A program made the translations under genes and the position numbers. DNA of 64,000 bases. Source: Natronobacterium haloterrestre (GTDB lineage Archaea; Halobacteriota; Halobacteria; Halobacteriales; Natrialbaceae). Shown one piece after another: positions 29,228-36,876 of the stretch (position 1 is its first letter; every line of letters begins with the position of its first letter). The stretch lies in NCBI RefSeq assembly GCF_900112205.1, contig NZ_FOKW01000004.1:1-64000 (forward strand), given 5' to 3'. The notes beneath the pieces were generated by a model. The model worked only from the letters and a program-made list of their open reading frames with translations, searched no databases and was not told the DNA's origin.

Positions 29228-30159
29228 ATGTCCTCCTGGTGGCGATAACGATAACTGTCTAATCGATCTTCCTCGAATTCTACACGTTCGAGCATATCGA
29301 GCATGCTGTTCGCGACTTTCTGCGTGGGCCCGCGCTCAGTCCACGAACGGAGCGCCTCTCTGATGCGCTCGGAGTAATCTTCCAGTACACGGTCTACGTC
29401 CTCTCGAATGAGGTAGTAGAGGGGTGCCCAGGCGGGACTGTCAGCCGGAATCTGCGTGTAATCGAAGAGTACCGGAATCGAGCCTGCCTCGAGACCCTCC
29501 TGTTTGTGATGCGCAGAAATCTGATGGAAGAACAGATTCTGCGTTGTTGATAGCGGTAGATCCGAGTCGAGGTTGTACTGTATGTACCGCTTCAGCAGTC
29601 CTTTGTAATCGGTGACCGTGCACTCGAACTCGTCGATGAACGACTTCCCCGGTTTCTTCGTATGACGGGGCATCTTCGGTGTACTCGTATCAGTGACGAG
29701 CACATATGGCAGACCTTCCGGGCGCTTCCGCAGCAGCCGCCGAATAACATCCTGATCGTCGAACGTACTGTCTTCGTCCCGTAGTTCTCCCGTCAGCATC
29801 TCTTGGCTGACGTAGTGAACTAGTGGAAACTCGACACCATCCACCCCATTCTCTCGGAGATCCTCGTTCGGAAACAGTTCGTACTCGACGAGTCGCAACC
29901 CGTTGTCGTATATTTCGGGATGCGAGACTCTATCGAGGCCGAATTCGGCGAGGAACGGCAACGATCTGAGTTGCGCACGTGCTTGGGAACCAGTCTTTGC
30001 TAGTTGCGGATCCCGAATCACGAGAAACGAATCTCGTGTTCCGATGAAGTCCGCTAATGCTGGCGTCTCTGAGTCGGGTGGATCGTGCATCGTTCTGGTG
30101 ATCGCTTGGGAGTTGGTTTCGGCGTCGGTGTGGGATGGACGCCGTCTGAACGCACCCAT
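29224..30159 (-). CDS. First gene of the effector operon, unrecognised family
   Basis: A 311-aa protein starting at ATG 30159; an internal ATG at 30090 (MHDPPDSET) is a possible alternative, since the first 23 residues are basic and low in conservation-like features. The body has alternating beta/alpha character (DSFLVIRDPQLAKTGSQARAQ, GLPYVLVTDTSTPKMPRH) and a C-terminal helical part. No nuclease or helicase motif is evident. It opens the seven-gene operon and faces the CARF-HTH gene across a dyad-rich promoter region. I cannot match it to a named Dpd component with confidence. Confidence 0.65.
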   Translation of the reverse strand: MGAFRRRPSHTDAETNSQAITRTMHDPPDSETPALADFIGTRDSFLVIRDPQLAKTGSQARAQLRSLPFLAEFGLDRVSHPEIYDNGLRLVEYELFPNEDLRENGVDGVEFPLVHYVSQEMLTGELRDEDSTFDDQDVIRRLLRKRPEGLPYVLVTDTSTPKMPRHTKKPGKSFIDEFECTVTDYKGLLKRYIQYNLDSDLPLSTTQNLFFHQISAHHKQEGLEAGSIPVLFDYTQIPADSPAWAPLYYLIREDVDRVLEDYSERIREALRSWTERGPTQKVANSMLDMLERVEFEEDRLDSYRYRHQEDI

Positions 30160-30526
30160 TGACCGTAGCTATCGCTACGTCGTTCTCGGCCTTCTCAGGC
30201 CGTGAACGTAGGGTGCGAACGCATAGCAGTCAGAGCGGAACCCACATAAAACTGTCGGGAAGGTTATAATTCCATAGATGCCTCTACTCGCCCCGTCGGC
30301 GAGATGAGCGAACACTTCACACTCTCTGTCGAATCATCATATAATTATCGGCGATGAAACAGTTAGACGTGAGTTGCGATAATGCGATACGGTAGATCGC
30401 GAACTAAACCAAGACATCGGATGTGCCAGTGATTTCTGGACCCTTCTCGTCGCTCCTGTTCGAATATAGTGCGCACTGTTGCACTATTCCGGAACAGTAA
30501 CGATGCTTCGAGCAGATGCTATCGAT
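30160..30526. promoter_or_regulatory. Divergent promoter region between effector operon and CARF regulator
   Basis: This 367-bp AT-rich region drives two divergent units. TTATAA at about 30271-30276 is placed to serve the minus-strand operon (5' leader of roughly 80 nt). ATATAATTAT near 30339 is a candidate core element for the plus-strand side, though it lies rather far from ATG 30527. Dyads cluster at 30165-30211, close to the operon start. A CARF-HTH protein encoded next door is the natural candidate regulator. Confidence 0.5.
30165..30211 (+). promoter_or_regulatory. Cluster of three overlapping dyads upstream of the effector operon
   Basis: GTAGC-tatc-GCTAC occupies 30165-30178. CGTTCTCGGCC (30181-30191) pairs with GGCCGTGAACG (30198-30208) with one mismatch across a 6-bp centre. 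CTACGT (30175-30180) pairs with ACGTAG (30206-30211). All lie 5 to 52 bp before ATG 30159. They are likely an operator or a leader hairpin. The regulator is not proven. Confidence 0.5.
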
Positions 30527-31180
30527 ATGCGCACATACCTCGCTCCATTGGGATTCGATAGTCGACGCGTAGTCAGACCAGTTTTGAGTGAAGGTATAGA
30601 GACAGGAGATCAAGTCGTATTACTGCAACCCGCAAGCAGTTCCGATCGAGGAGAGGATGCTTTTCAGGAAGTTCAAAATGTTCTGACGCAAGTAGTCCCG
30701 GACCTAGACTTAGAAACAGAGCATCTACCGTACACAGATTTTGTCGAGACAACGTTATACTGTGCTGATCTCATCCAAGCATCGGAAGGTGAAACCATCG
30801 TTATTTTGGGTGGTGGTGCGCGGGAATTACTGTTGCCACTAACAGTCGCGACATTCACTAGTGGTGAAAATATCGACACAGTGCTCCAAGTAGGCGATAT
30901 AGATAGCAGTGTCCGACGGTTACCACGCTTGAATCTCCGCGGGGAAGTTTCGGACGCTGAAGCGACCCTTCTCGCCGACCTCCACGACCTGGATACAGTT
31001 TTATCAATAAGTGAAATAGCAGATGAGCTTGATAAGTCGAAGAGTACAATCGCACGCCATATCAATAGCCTAGAATCCGCGGGCTTCGTGCGGACCAGAA
31101 AGAATGGGAGAAGCAAAACGGTCGAAATCACCGACAGTGGTCGGATTTTCCTAAAGACAAGAGCTGCTAACGTTATCTGA
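30527..31180 (+). CDS. CARF-HTH transcription regulator, Csa3-like
   Basis: The N-terminal Rossmann-like CARF domain begins MRTYLAPLGFDSRRVVRPVL and includes the nucleotide-site-type loop ILGGGARELLLPL (about residue 85 onward). The C-terminal MarR/ArsR-like wHTH contains SISEIADELDKSKSTIARHINSLESAGFV. ATG 30527 is chosen because Csa3-type CARF domains start here; upstream TTG 30479 and ATG 30503 are in frame but add an unlikely tail. Csa3 proteins bind cyclic oligoadenylate and regulate CRISPR loci. With no cas genes here, it probably regulates the divergent defence operon. Product length 217 aa. Confidence 0.8.
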   Translation: MRTYLAPLGFDSRRVVRPVLSEGIETGDQVVLLQPASSSDRGEDAFQEVQNVLTQVVPDLDLETEHLPYTDFVETTLYCADLIQASEGETIVILGGGARELLLPLTVATFTSGENIDTVLQVGDIDSSVRRLPRLNLRGEVSDAEATLLADLHDLDTVLSISEIADELDKSKSTIARHINSLESAGFVRTRKNGRSKTVEITDSGRIFLKTRAANVI

Positions 31181-31356
31181 AACGATCCGCTCTGTCCCTT
31201 CTAGCGGCATTATCACTATCTTGGAGAATAGACATCTTTGTGATGTTTATTCCAGACCTGCATTGAATTGTGTCCTATGGAAACGGTCAGAACCGAGATT
31301 TATGTCCCTGGACTGTCCAGTAAATCCTGGCGAATCGCAGGACAGCAGGAACCCCC

Positions 31357-31371
31357 GTTCGATAATCGAAC
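31357..31371 (+). promoter_or_regulatory. Palindrome GTTCGAT-A-ATCGAAC
   Basis: The arms are perfect 7-bp copies around one base, between the CARF gene and the tRNA. Since the tRNA is transcribed toward it, it may act as a processing or termination structure, or as a protein-binding site near the presumed integration junction. Confidence 0.35.
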
Positions 31372-31451
31372 GAAATCAAATGCGCGATCGGCGGCTCGTT
31401 TATAAACGATGTACCGCCGTCTTGCGAATGTGATCCGTTCGGAAAACGAAT

Positions 31452-31525
31452 GGGCGCTGCAGGATTTGAACCCGCGGCAACTTGGTCCGAAGCCAAGCAC
31501 TCTGTCCAGACTGAGCTAAGCGCCC
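31452..31525 (-). tRNA. tRNA-Arg (anticodon UCG)
   Basis: The minus strand folds as a cloverleaf: acceptor GGGCGCT/AGCGCCC, D-arm GCTC...GAGT, anticodon stem CTTGG/CCAAG with loop CTTCGGA (anticodon TCG, reading CGA), and T-arm GCGGG-TTCAAAT-CCTGC. No intron is seen and CCA is not encoded. Its 3' end faces the low-GC island, the normal polarity for an integration target. Confidence 0.93.
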
Positions 31526-31713
31526 GCACCCGTTCATTTCCGCGGGTTCCGTATAAGTGTCTCGATTCCCACTACGATTGATAGGCGAAACCACACCGCC
31601 CTGCCCGGATTCGGCACGGCTCGAGGGCCCCGACTCCGCTACGACTCGACCCGAATTCCCGGTCGATGAAAATCAGCGACGGCGGTCTTTAAGTGGAGAT
31701 CCTACGACCGGAT

Positions 31714-31896
31714 ATGTCGCTGAACGAGGCCCCCATCCCCGACGATGGTCAGTCCGCGGACGAGCCCCTCGAGTTGCTCACGGACGACGAGGAGGTCTGG
31801 ACGGCGGTTCCTGTCGACGCGACGGGGGACGACCGGATCACGAAGTGGATCTCGGTCGAGGACGATCTCCTCTGTGATCTCGAGGAGTGGCGATAG
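31714..31896 (+). CDS. Small conserved haloarchaeal protein (DUF7511-like)
   Basis: The product is 60 aa. ATG 31714 is chosen: it follows a TTTAAG box by about 27 bp, fitting leaderless transcription, and the frame upstream is short. The core LELLTDDEEVWTAVPVDATGDDRITKWISVEDDLLCDLEEWR-type sequence (residues 19-60) is a recurrent small haloarchaeal domain that I associate with DUF7511. Function is unknown. It is the first core-chromosome protein gene right of the tRNA and its G+C-rich codon use differs from the island. Confidence 0.75.
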   Translation: MSLNEAPIPDDGQSADEPLELLTDDEEVWTAVPVDATGDDRITKWISVEDDLLCDLEEWR

Positions 31897-31991
31897 CCGA
31901 ACGGCGCGGTCGACGAATTCTCCTGTTGCGGTTCCGTTGCGAGTCGGATCGCACCGTTTAACCACTCGGCCTGACCACTCACCGCTGTGCC

Positions 31992-32843
31992 ATGACAGCG
32001 CGGGAGACGGTCCGAGGGTTGCTCGAGTTGACGCGGCCGGTGAACGTGATCGCCGCGAGCCTGTTGACGTTCATCGGTGCGTTCGTCGCCGGTGGGATCG
32101 CCGATCACGCCGCCGAGGTAGCGGCGGCGGTAGCCGCGACCGGCCTGGCGGTGGGTGCCGGAAACGCCATCAACGACTACTTCGACCGCGAAATCGATCG
32201 GATTAATCGGCCCGATCGGGCGATCCCGCGGGGAGCGGTGAGTCCGCGTGGAGCGCTCGCGTTCAGTATCGTCCTTTTCGCTGTCGCAGTCGTGCTGGCG
32301 GTGATGCTGCCGACGCTTGCGATCGCGATCGCGGGGATCAACCTCCTGAGTCTGGTGGCTTACACCGAGTTGTTCAAGGGACTGCCGGGGCTGGGGAACG
32401 CGCTGGTCGCGTACCTCGTTGGGAGTACGTTCCTGTTCGGTGCGGCGGCGGTCGGGGAGGTCGGCCCGGCGGTCGTCCTCTTCTTGCTCGCGGCGATCGC
32501 GACCCTGACTCGCGAGATCGTCAAGGACGTCGAGGATCTCGAGGGGGACCGCGAGGAGGGGCTCAACACGCTACCGATCGCGGTGGGCGAGCAGCGGGCG
32601 CTGTGGATCGCGGCCATTCTGCTGACGATCGGCGTTCTGGCGAGTCCAGTGCCGTACCTGCTCGGGTATTTCGATGTGGTGTATCTGGCACTGGTCGTGC
32701 CCGCGGACGCGGTGATGCTGGCCGCGGCCGTCCGAAGTTTCGACGATCCGACCACGGGTCAGTCGTGGCTCAAGTACGGGATGTTCCTCGCGGCGCTGGC
32801 GTTCGTCGTCGGCCGGGCGTCGCTCGAGGTCACTGGCGTGTGA
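31992..32843 (+). CDS. Geranylgeranylglycerol-phosphate geranylgeranyltransferase (UbiA family)
   Basis: A 283-aa polytopic membrane enzyme of archaeal ether-lipid synthesis that adds the second geranylgeranyl chain to geranylgeranylglyceryl phosphate. The first Asp-rich motif is NAINDYFDREIDR (about residues 58-70), followed by RPDRAIPRG. The second is REIVKDVEDLEGDREEG (about 175). Eight or nine hydrophobic helices are visible and the length fits the family. Menaquinone-type UbiA paralogues are an alternative, but NDYFDREIDRINRPDR is typical of DGGGP synthase. It stands alone with its own promoter. Confidence 0.88.
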   Translation: MTARETVRGLLELTRPVNVIAASLLTFIGAFVAGGIADHAAEVAAAVAATGLAVGAGNAINDYFDREIDRINRPDRAIPRGAVSPRGALAFSIVLFAVAVVLAVMLPTLAIAIAGINLLSLVAYTELFKGLPGLGNALVAYLVGSTFLFGAAAVGEVGPAVVLFLLAAIATLTREIVKDVEDLEGDREEGLNTLPIAVGEQRALWIAAILLTIGVLASPVPYLLGYFDVVYLALVVPADAVMLAAAVRSFDDPTTGQSWLKYGMFLAALAFVVGRASLEVTGV

Positions 32844-33125
32844 GCGGCGTGTGGGCGGTGTCGACAGCAGCAGAACGCCGTGTGACCACGTGACCGCTGG
32901 CAGTTCGGCGTTCCGTCTCGTTCGACTTCCGCCGCCGAATGTGACAATCAAACCCGGCGCGCTGGTTCCGGATCTCACGGTGGGCTCGGCTCGTTCCATC
33001 TTCGAGGAGAACTCGTTCGTGGCCCCTATCAAAAGGATTATAAACTGGATCCTGTATTTTCATACCAGACGTTGGTACAGAGTGCTGGCTGCCGAGACGG
33101 TCACGGACGGATGTGAGTATCTGGT

Positions 33126-33761
33126 ATGTATGACCTCGTAGATGTCCTCCCGGACACGGACCTCGGTCCGGGGACGAACATCCTTATCGCCGGTCCGCCG
33201 CTCACGGGCAAGCGGGAGATCGCGTTCGACATCCTCAGAAGCGGGATGAGCAGCGGCGACGGAACGATCGTCGTTTCGACCAAGGACAGTGCCGACAAGG
33301 TACTCGAGCAGTTGTCGTTGGACACTCAGGAGTCCGCGTCCGACACCGCTCCCGTCGGGGTCGTCGACTGTGTCACGAAACAGCGTGGTATCGGTGCCGT
33401 CGAGAACGATCCGCGGATCAAGTACGCGTCTTCGCCGGTCGATATGACCGGTATCGGGATCAAACTCTCCGAGTTCCTTCAGGAGTTCTACGAGAACCGG
33501 GGCGCGACGCAGAATCGGGTGCTGTTGCACTCGATTTCGACGCTGTTGATGTACTCGGACCTCCAGACCGTGTTCCGATTCCTGCACGTCTTTACCGGCC
33601 GCGTCCAGAGCGCCGACGCCCTCGGGCTGTACGTTATCGACTCGACGTCACACGACGACCAGACGATGAACACGCTCAAGCAACTGTTCGACGGCGTGAT
33701 CGAACTCGAGGACGGCGACGGCGACGAGCCGGACATCACGACGGCAGGACTCTCTGCCTGA
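33126..33761 (+). CDS. RAD55/KaiC-like RecA-fold ATPase, haloarchaeal
   Basis: The 211-aa protein starts with a degenerate Walker A, GPPLTGKR (residues 23-30), where the usual Ser/Thr after Lys is Arg. The following GTIVVSTKDSADKVLE and later VLLHSISTLLMYSDLQ and LGLYVIDSTSHDDQT resemble the core strands of KaiC/RadA-like proteins of the small haloarchaeal RAD55 family. Such proteins often act as signalling or regulatory partners and not in recombination. TTATAAA about 85 bp upstream is a good TATA box. Whether it hydrolyses ATP is doubtful given the Walker change. Confidence 0.75.
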   Translation: MYDLVDVLPDTDLGPGTNILIAGPPLTGKREIAFDILRSGMSSGDGTIVVSTKDSADKVLEQLSLDTQESASDTAPVGVVDCVTKQRGIGAVENDPRIKYASSPVDMTGIGIKLSEFLQEFYENRGATQNRVLLHSISTLLMYSDLQTVFRFLHVFTGRVQSADALGLYVIDSTSHDDQTMNTLKQLFDGVIELEDGDGDEPDITTAGLSA

Positions 33762-33838
33762 AACGGACCCCCGCTGGTCGTTAGGTTCCCGAGAGAGCGG
33801 ACGATAGGTGTTTAGGCCGTAACCCGCTACGCTACGGT

Positions 33839-34255
33839 ATGCCAGTCGAGTCCGACGCGGAGATCGAAGCGGTGCTCGAGGCCGAAACCGTCGCCGTCGT
33901 CGGCTGCTCGAGTACACCGGGCAAGGCGGCCCACGACGTCCCGGCGTACCTCGCGGACCACGGGTACGAGGTGTACCCGGTGAACCCGTTCGCCGACGAA
34001 ATCCTCGGCCGACGAGCGGCCGATTCCCTTTCGGCACTCGACGACGCGGTCGACGTCGATGTGGTCTGTATTTTCCGGCCCAGCGACGAGGTGGCAGGGA
34101 TCGTCGACGAGGCGCTCGAGCGCGACGACGTCGAGGCGATCTGGACCCAGTTGGGAATCGAAGACGACGAGGCGACAGTACGCGCCGAGCGGGCGGGAAT
34201 GACCGTCGTACAGGATCGCTGTATGAAGGTCGAACACCGGCGGTTGCTGACATGA
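33839..34255 (+). CDS. CoA-binding domain protein (YccU family)
   Basis: The 138-aa protein is a single CoA-binding Rossmann domain: AVVGCSSTPGKAAHDVPAYLADHGYEVYPVNP near residues 17-50, then VVCIFRPSDEVAGIVDEAL and the end motif VVQDRCMKVEHRR. This matches stand-alone YccU-type proteins, whose exact role is not known. It begins 78 bp after the RAD55-like gene on the same strand, so the two may be co-transcribed. Confidence 0.85.
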   Translation: MPVESDAEIEAVLEAETVAVVGCSSTPGKAAHDVPAYLADHGYEVYPVNPFADEILGRRAADSLSALDDAVDVDVVCIFRPSDEVAGIVDEALERDDVEAIWTQLGIEDDEATVRAERAGMTVVQDRCMKVEHRRLLT

Positions 34256-34384
34256 CGACGAGCGACGATACGCTGGCGATCGTCCTATACCGCGATACGG
34301 CGGGCTTTGAAGGCCATGCGCCGGTTTCGACCCCAGCTACCGACAGAGACTTATTCGACAGAGGAGTACGCGGTACCAGTACCC

Positions 34385-34579
34385 ATGTGTGACCGGTCCG
34401 GGAGCTGTACGAACGAGGGGACGTGCCAACTCGTCCTCAAGAACCGGAATACGGGGATGGAGATGGTGGAACATCACTGCAAGGCCCACCTCGTGCTTCG
34501 CGTCTGGGAAGTCGAACGCGACGACGAACTCGACGTCGTCGACGCGACTACGCTCCGTCAGCCACCGGCACCGGGGTGA
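34385..34579 (+). CDS. Small Cys-containing haloarchaeal protein
   Basis: A 64-aa protein from ATG 34385 (the upstream extension to 34307 is unlikely coding). Cys and His residues at MCDRSGSC, GTCQL and EHHCKAH could bind zinc. The rest is acidic. I know no named family for it. It is followed by the convergent cysteine-synthase-type gene. Confidence 0.55.
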   Translation: MCDRSGSCTNEGTCQLVLKNRNTGMEMVEHHCKAHLVLRVWEVERDDELDVVDATTLRQPPAPG

Positions 34580-34733
34580 AGCGGACGTTCGTGGAGCGAC
34601 AGGGTCGAGATCGGGGTCGGGATCGAACGTCGCGATCGAAGGTCGATCCGAGCCACAGACGACGCGTCAGTCCCCTGGATTGACTTTTTCACTCTGAACC
34701 GGGGGCGCGGCGACCGGCCGTCGGCGGACCGGG

Positions 34734-35714
34734 TTACGAACTCCACTCGTCGAACGAACGATAGATTCCCTTCGAGAGGTATCGCTCGCTCGAGTCCGGG
34801 AAGACGGTGACTACGGTGTCGTGGGGGACGTCGATCGTCCCGTCGGCGATCCCGCGGGCGATGCGTTTCGCCGCGACGCTTGCTGCACCCGCGCTCGAGG
34901 CGACCAGGTGTCCTTCCTCGCGTGCGAGGCGGACGAGTTCGTCGTGGGCCTCGCGATCGGAGACAGCGTAGACCTCGTCGACCAGTTCGGGATCGAACAG
35001 TTCGTTCGTCGAGGGATCGTGCGTACCGATCCCCTCGATCTTGTACTCGTCTTCCTCGCGATCCTCGCCGACGACCTCGCCGTACAGCGACCCTTCCGGT
35101 TCGACGGCACCGACGTAGGTGTCGGGGTTCTGCTCGAGGGCGTAGCGGGCGATCCCCATGAGCGTGCCCGCGGTGCCACAGCCTGCGACGACGGCGCCGA
35201 CCTCGTCGTCCAGCGCCTCGTAGATTTCCGGGCCAGTGGTCGCGTAATGTGCTTCAGCGTTCAGCGGGTTCGAGAACTGCTGGGGGACGACGGCGTCGTC
35301 CAGTTCTTCGGCGAGTTGCTGTGCACGGTCGATCGCGCCGCCCATTCCGTCCTCCGTCGGCGTGTTGATGATCTCCGCACCGAGTGCGTCCATCAGCTGT
35401 TGTTTTTCGACGCTGAACCGCTCGGGAACGACGAAGATCGCGTCGAGACCGAGCTGTTCGGCCGCGATCGCGAGCCCGATGCCGGTGTTCCCGGCGGTCG
35501 GCTCGATGATCGTTCCCCCGGCGGGGACGTCCCCGCGCTCGAGCATCCGCTCTAGCATGTAGCGGCCGATCCGATCCTTCACGCTCGCCCCCGGGTTGAA
35601 CGACTCGAGTTTCGCGTAGATGCGTACGCCCTCGACGCCATCCTGTACGCGGACGAGCGGCGTGTCACCGATCGTCTCGAGTACCGACTCCAACGGTCGC
35701 TCGTGGGTCGTCAT
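34734..35714 (-). CDS. cysK: PLP-dependent cysteine synthase / cystathionine beta-synthase family
   Basis: The 326-aa fold-type II PLP enzyme shows SFNPGASVKDRIGRYML with the PLP lysine (about residue 45), the PTAGNTGIGLAIAA phosphate-loop region and AGCGTAGTLMGIARY. It makes cysteine from O-acetylserine (or phosphoserine) and sulfide, or cystathionine in the CBS branch; sequence alone does not separate these. ATG 35714 is preferred over the in-frame ATG 35735, since a TAAAAG element lies about 38 bp upstream and the preceding 21 bp overlap a palindrome. It has no CBS-pair domain. Confidence 0.85.
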   Translation of the reverse strand: MTTHERPLESVLETIGDTPLVRVQDGVEGVRIYAKLESFNPGASVKDRIGRYMLERMLERGDVPAGGTIIEPTAGNTGIGLAIAAEQLGLDAIFVVPERFSVEKQQLMDALGAEIINTPTEDGMGGAIDRAQQLAEELDDAVVPQQFSNPLNAEAHYATTGPEIYEALDDEVGAVVAGCGTAGTLMGIARYALEQNPDTYVGAVEPEGSLYGEVVGEDREEDEYKIEGIGTHDPSTNELFDPELVDEVYAVSDREAHDELVRLAREEGHLVASSAGAASVAAKRIARGIADGTIDVPHDTVVTVFPDSSERYLSKGIYRSFDEWSS

Positions 35715-35720
35715 TGTGCT

Positions 35721-35733
35721 GGCAAATGTTGCC
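35721..35733 (-). promoter_or_regulatory. Palindrome GGCAA-atg-TTGCC at the cysK start
   Basis: A 5-bp perfect dyad directly before the chosen ATG (35714), overlapping the predicted transcription start. Its position would block initiation if bound, so it is a candidate operator for sulfur-metabolism control. No regulator is identified. Confidence 0.35.
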
Positions 35734-35857
35734 ACTGTTGTTAGGTCTTGCTTTTACGCTCTCCCGGACCGGCGCTGCCGAACGATCGGACCGGTACGAA
35801 AATCCCCTCGAAGCGGGTGCGAGCGACCGATGAGCGTTCCTCGGCGTCGACGGCTCG

Positions 35858-36181
35858 TTAGGCTTCGGTCTCGCCGTCCTCGGCGTCGGCCGCGGTCGCG
35901 TCCCCGTCAGTCGCGTCTTCAGTCTCCTCGAGGTCCACGTCGTCGATCGCCGCGTCCGCGAGGATCTCCTCGCCGTCGATTCCCTGTTCGTCGGCGATCG
36001 CCAGCAGGAGTTCGCGCTGCTCGGTAAGCTGGTGGTCGATCCGGTTGACCGTGTCGTGGGTCTCGTCCATTTCCTCTTCCAGACTGATGATCCGCTTCTG
36101 GAGTTGCTGTACCTGTTTGTACATCGCTTCGGCCCGATCCGAGAGCCCCTGAAGCTTCTTTGCGGTGCTGCCGAGTCCCAT
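35858..36181 (-). CDS. Coiled-coil acidic-tail protein (DUF5798-like)
   Basis: The 107-aa protein begins MGLGSTAKKLQGLSDRAEAMY. Its long heptad coiled coil (about residues 10-62) carries QVQQLQKRIISLEEEMDE and its tail of about 40 residues is almost pure Asp/Glu/Ala. Short proteins of this type occur widely in haloarchaea as DUF5798. The coiled coil implies dimerisation, but nothing further is known. It is transcribed divergently from the Hsp20 gene. Confidence 0.7.
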   Translation of the reverse strand: MGLGSTAKKLQGLSDRAEAMYKQVQQLQKRIISLEEEMDETHDTVNRIDHQLTEQRELLLAIADEQGIDGEEILADAAIDDVDLEETEDATDGDATAADAEDGETEA

Positions 36182-36324
36182 GCCAGGACGATGTGTCGGC
36201 TCTGTAATGGGCCTTTTCCTCCATCGGAGTCTCCGGCTCGAGACGATGTGTTATCGAGTAACGTGGTTCGACAAATTTATTACGAACCGCGAACAATCTT
36301 CTACTGAATTCGAGGTGAACAGCC

Positions 36325-36696
36325 ATGGTGCCCCGAGTGAACGCTCCCAGCACCTGGATGCAAGGCCTCGAGATGCCGTCCCGCCTGTTCGGCGACAGCG
36401 GTAGCGACTACGAACTGTACGAGGAGGACGACGAGTTCGTCCTCACGATCGACATGCCGGGCTTCGAGACCGACGAGATCGAGTTGGCGTGGGACGACGG
36501 CGTGCTCAACGTCGCCGCCGAGCACGTCGACGACGAGCGCGGTCGGAAGAAGACCTACCACCGTCGGTTCCGGTTCCCCAAGGTCGTCGACGACGAGTCG
36601 ATCACCGCCGAGTACACCAACGGCGTGCTCGAGGTCCGGCTGCCGTCCGCCGAAACGACCGCCCGCGGCAAGACAATCCCGCTCGAGGGCGAGTAA
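36325..36696 (+). CDS. Hsp20 / alpha-crystallin small heat-shock protein
   Basis: This 123-aa ATP-independent holdase has an alpha-crystallin domain from about residue 30 (YELYEEDDEFVLTIDMPGFE) to GVLEVRLPSAE, where the GVLxVxLP signature is typical of the family. GAGGTGA about 10 bp before ATG 36325 is a clear ribosome-binding site, and TTTATTA near 36276 a probable TATA box. The C-terminus lacks a clear IxI motif but has TIPLEGE. It probably forms oligomers and protects unfolding proteins under heat or salt stress. Confidence 0.9.
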   Translation: MVPRVNAPSTWMQGLEMPSRLFGDSGSDYELYEEDDEFVLTIDMPGFETDEIELAWDDGVLNVAAEHVDDERGRKKTYHRRFRFPKVVDDESITAEYTNGVLEVRLPSAETTARGKTIPLEGE

Positions 36697-36876
36697 GCCC
36701 TCGGTCCCGGTCGCTGACCGACAGCCCGTCAGCGACCCGTGAACCGGCACCCGGGTTCCGTCGGTGAACCCGGCGAACCCCTCGTCCCGACGACGAGGGT
36801 CGAACGAGGCCCTCGTCCGTCGGGCGTCCCCGCCGTTTTCCGACTTCGAACGCCCGAATCATCGCCGACAGGAACC

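Larger units (their letters stand above)
1..31440. mobile_element. Putative tRNA-Arg-bounded genomic (defence) island, left end outside the window
   Basis: Everything left of the tRNA-Arg gene differs from the right half. It is lower in G+C, has long AT-rich spacers (for example 10323-11408), uses less CTCGAG-type codon pairing, and carries no core genes. The tRNA is on the minus strand, so its 3' end (31452) faces this region, as expected when an element integrates into a tRNA 3' end. No integrase and no second copy of the tRNA 3' end were found by eye in the window, so the far boundary and the mechanism are not seen. Island status is inferred from composition, gene content and tRNA placement. 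Confidence 0.55.
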
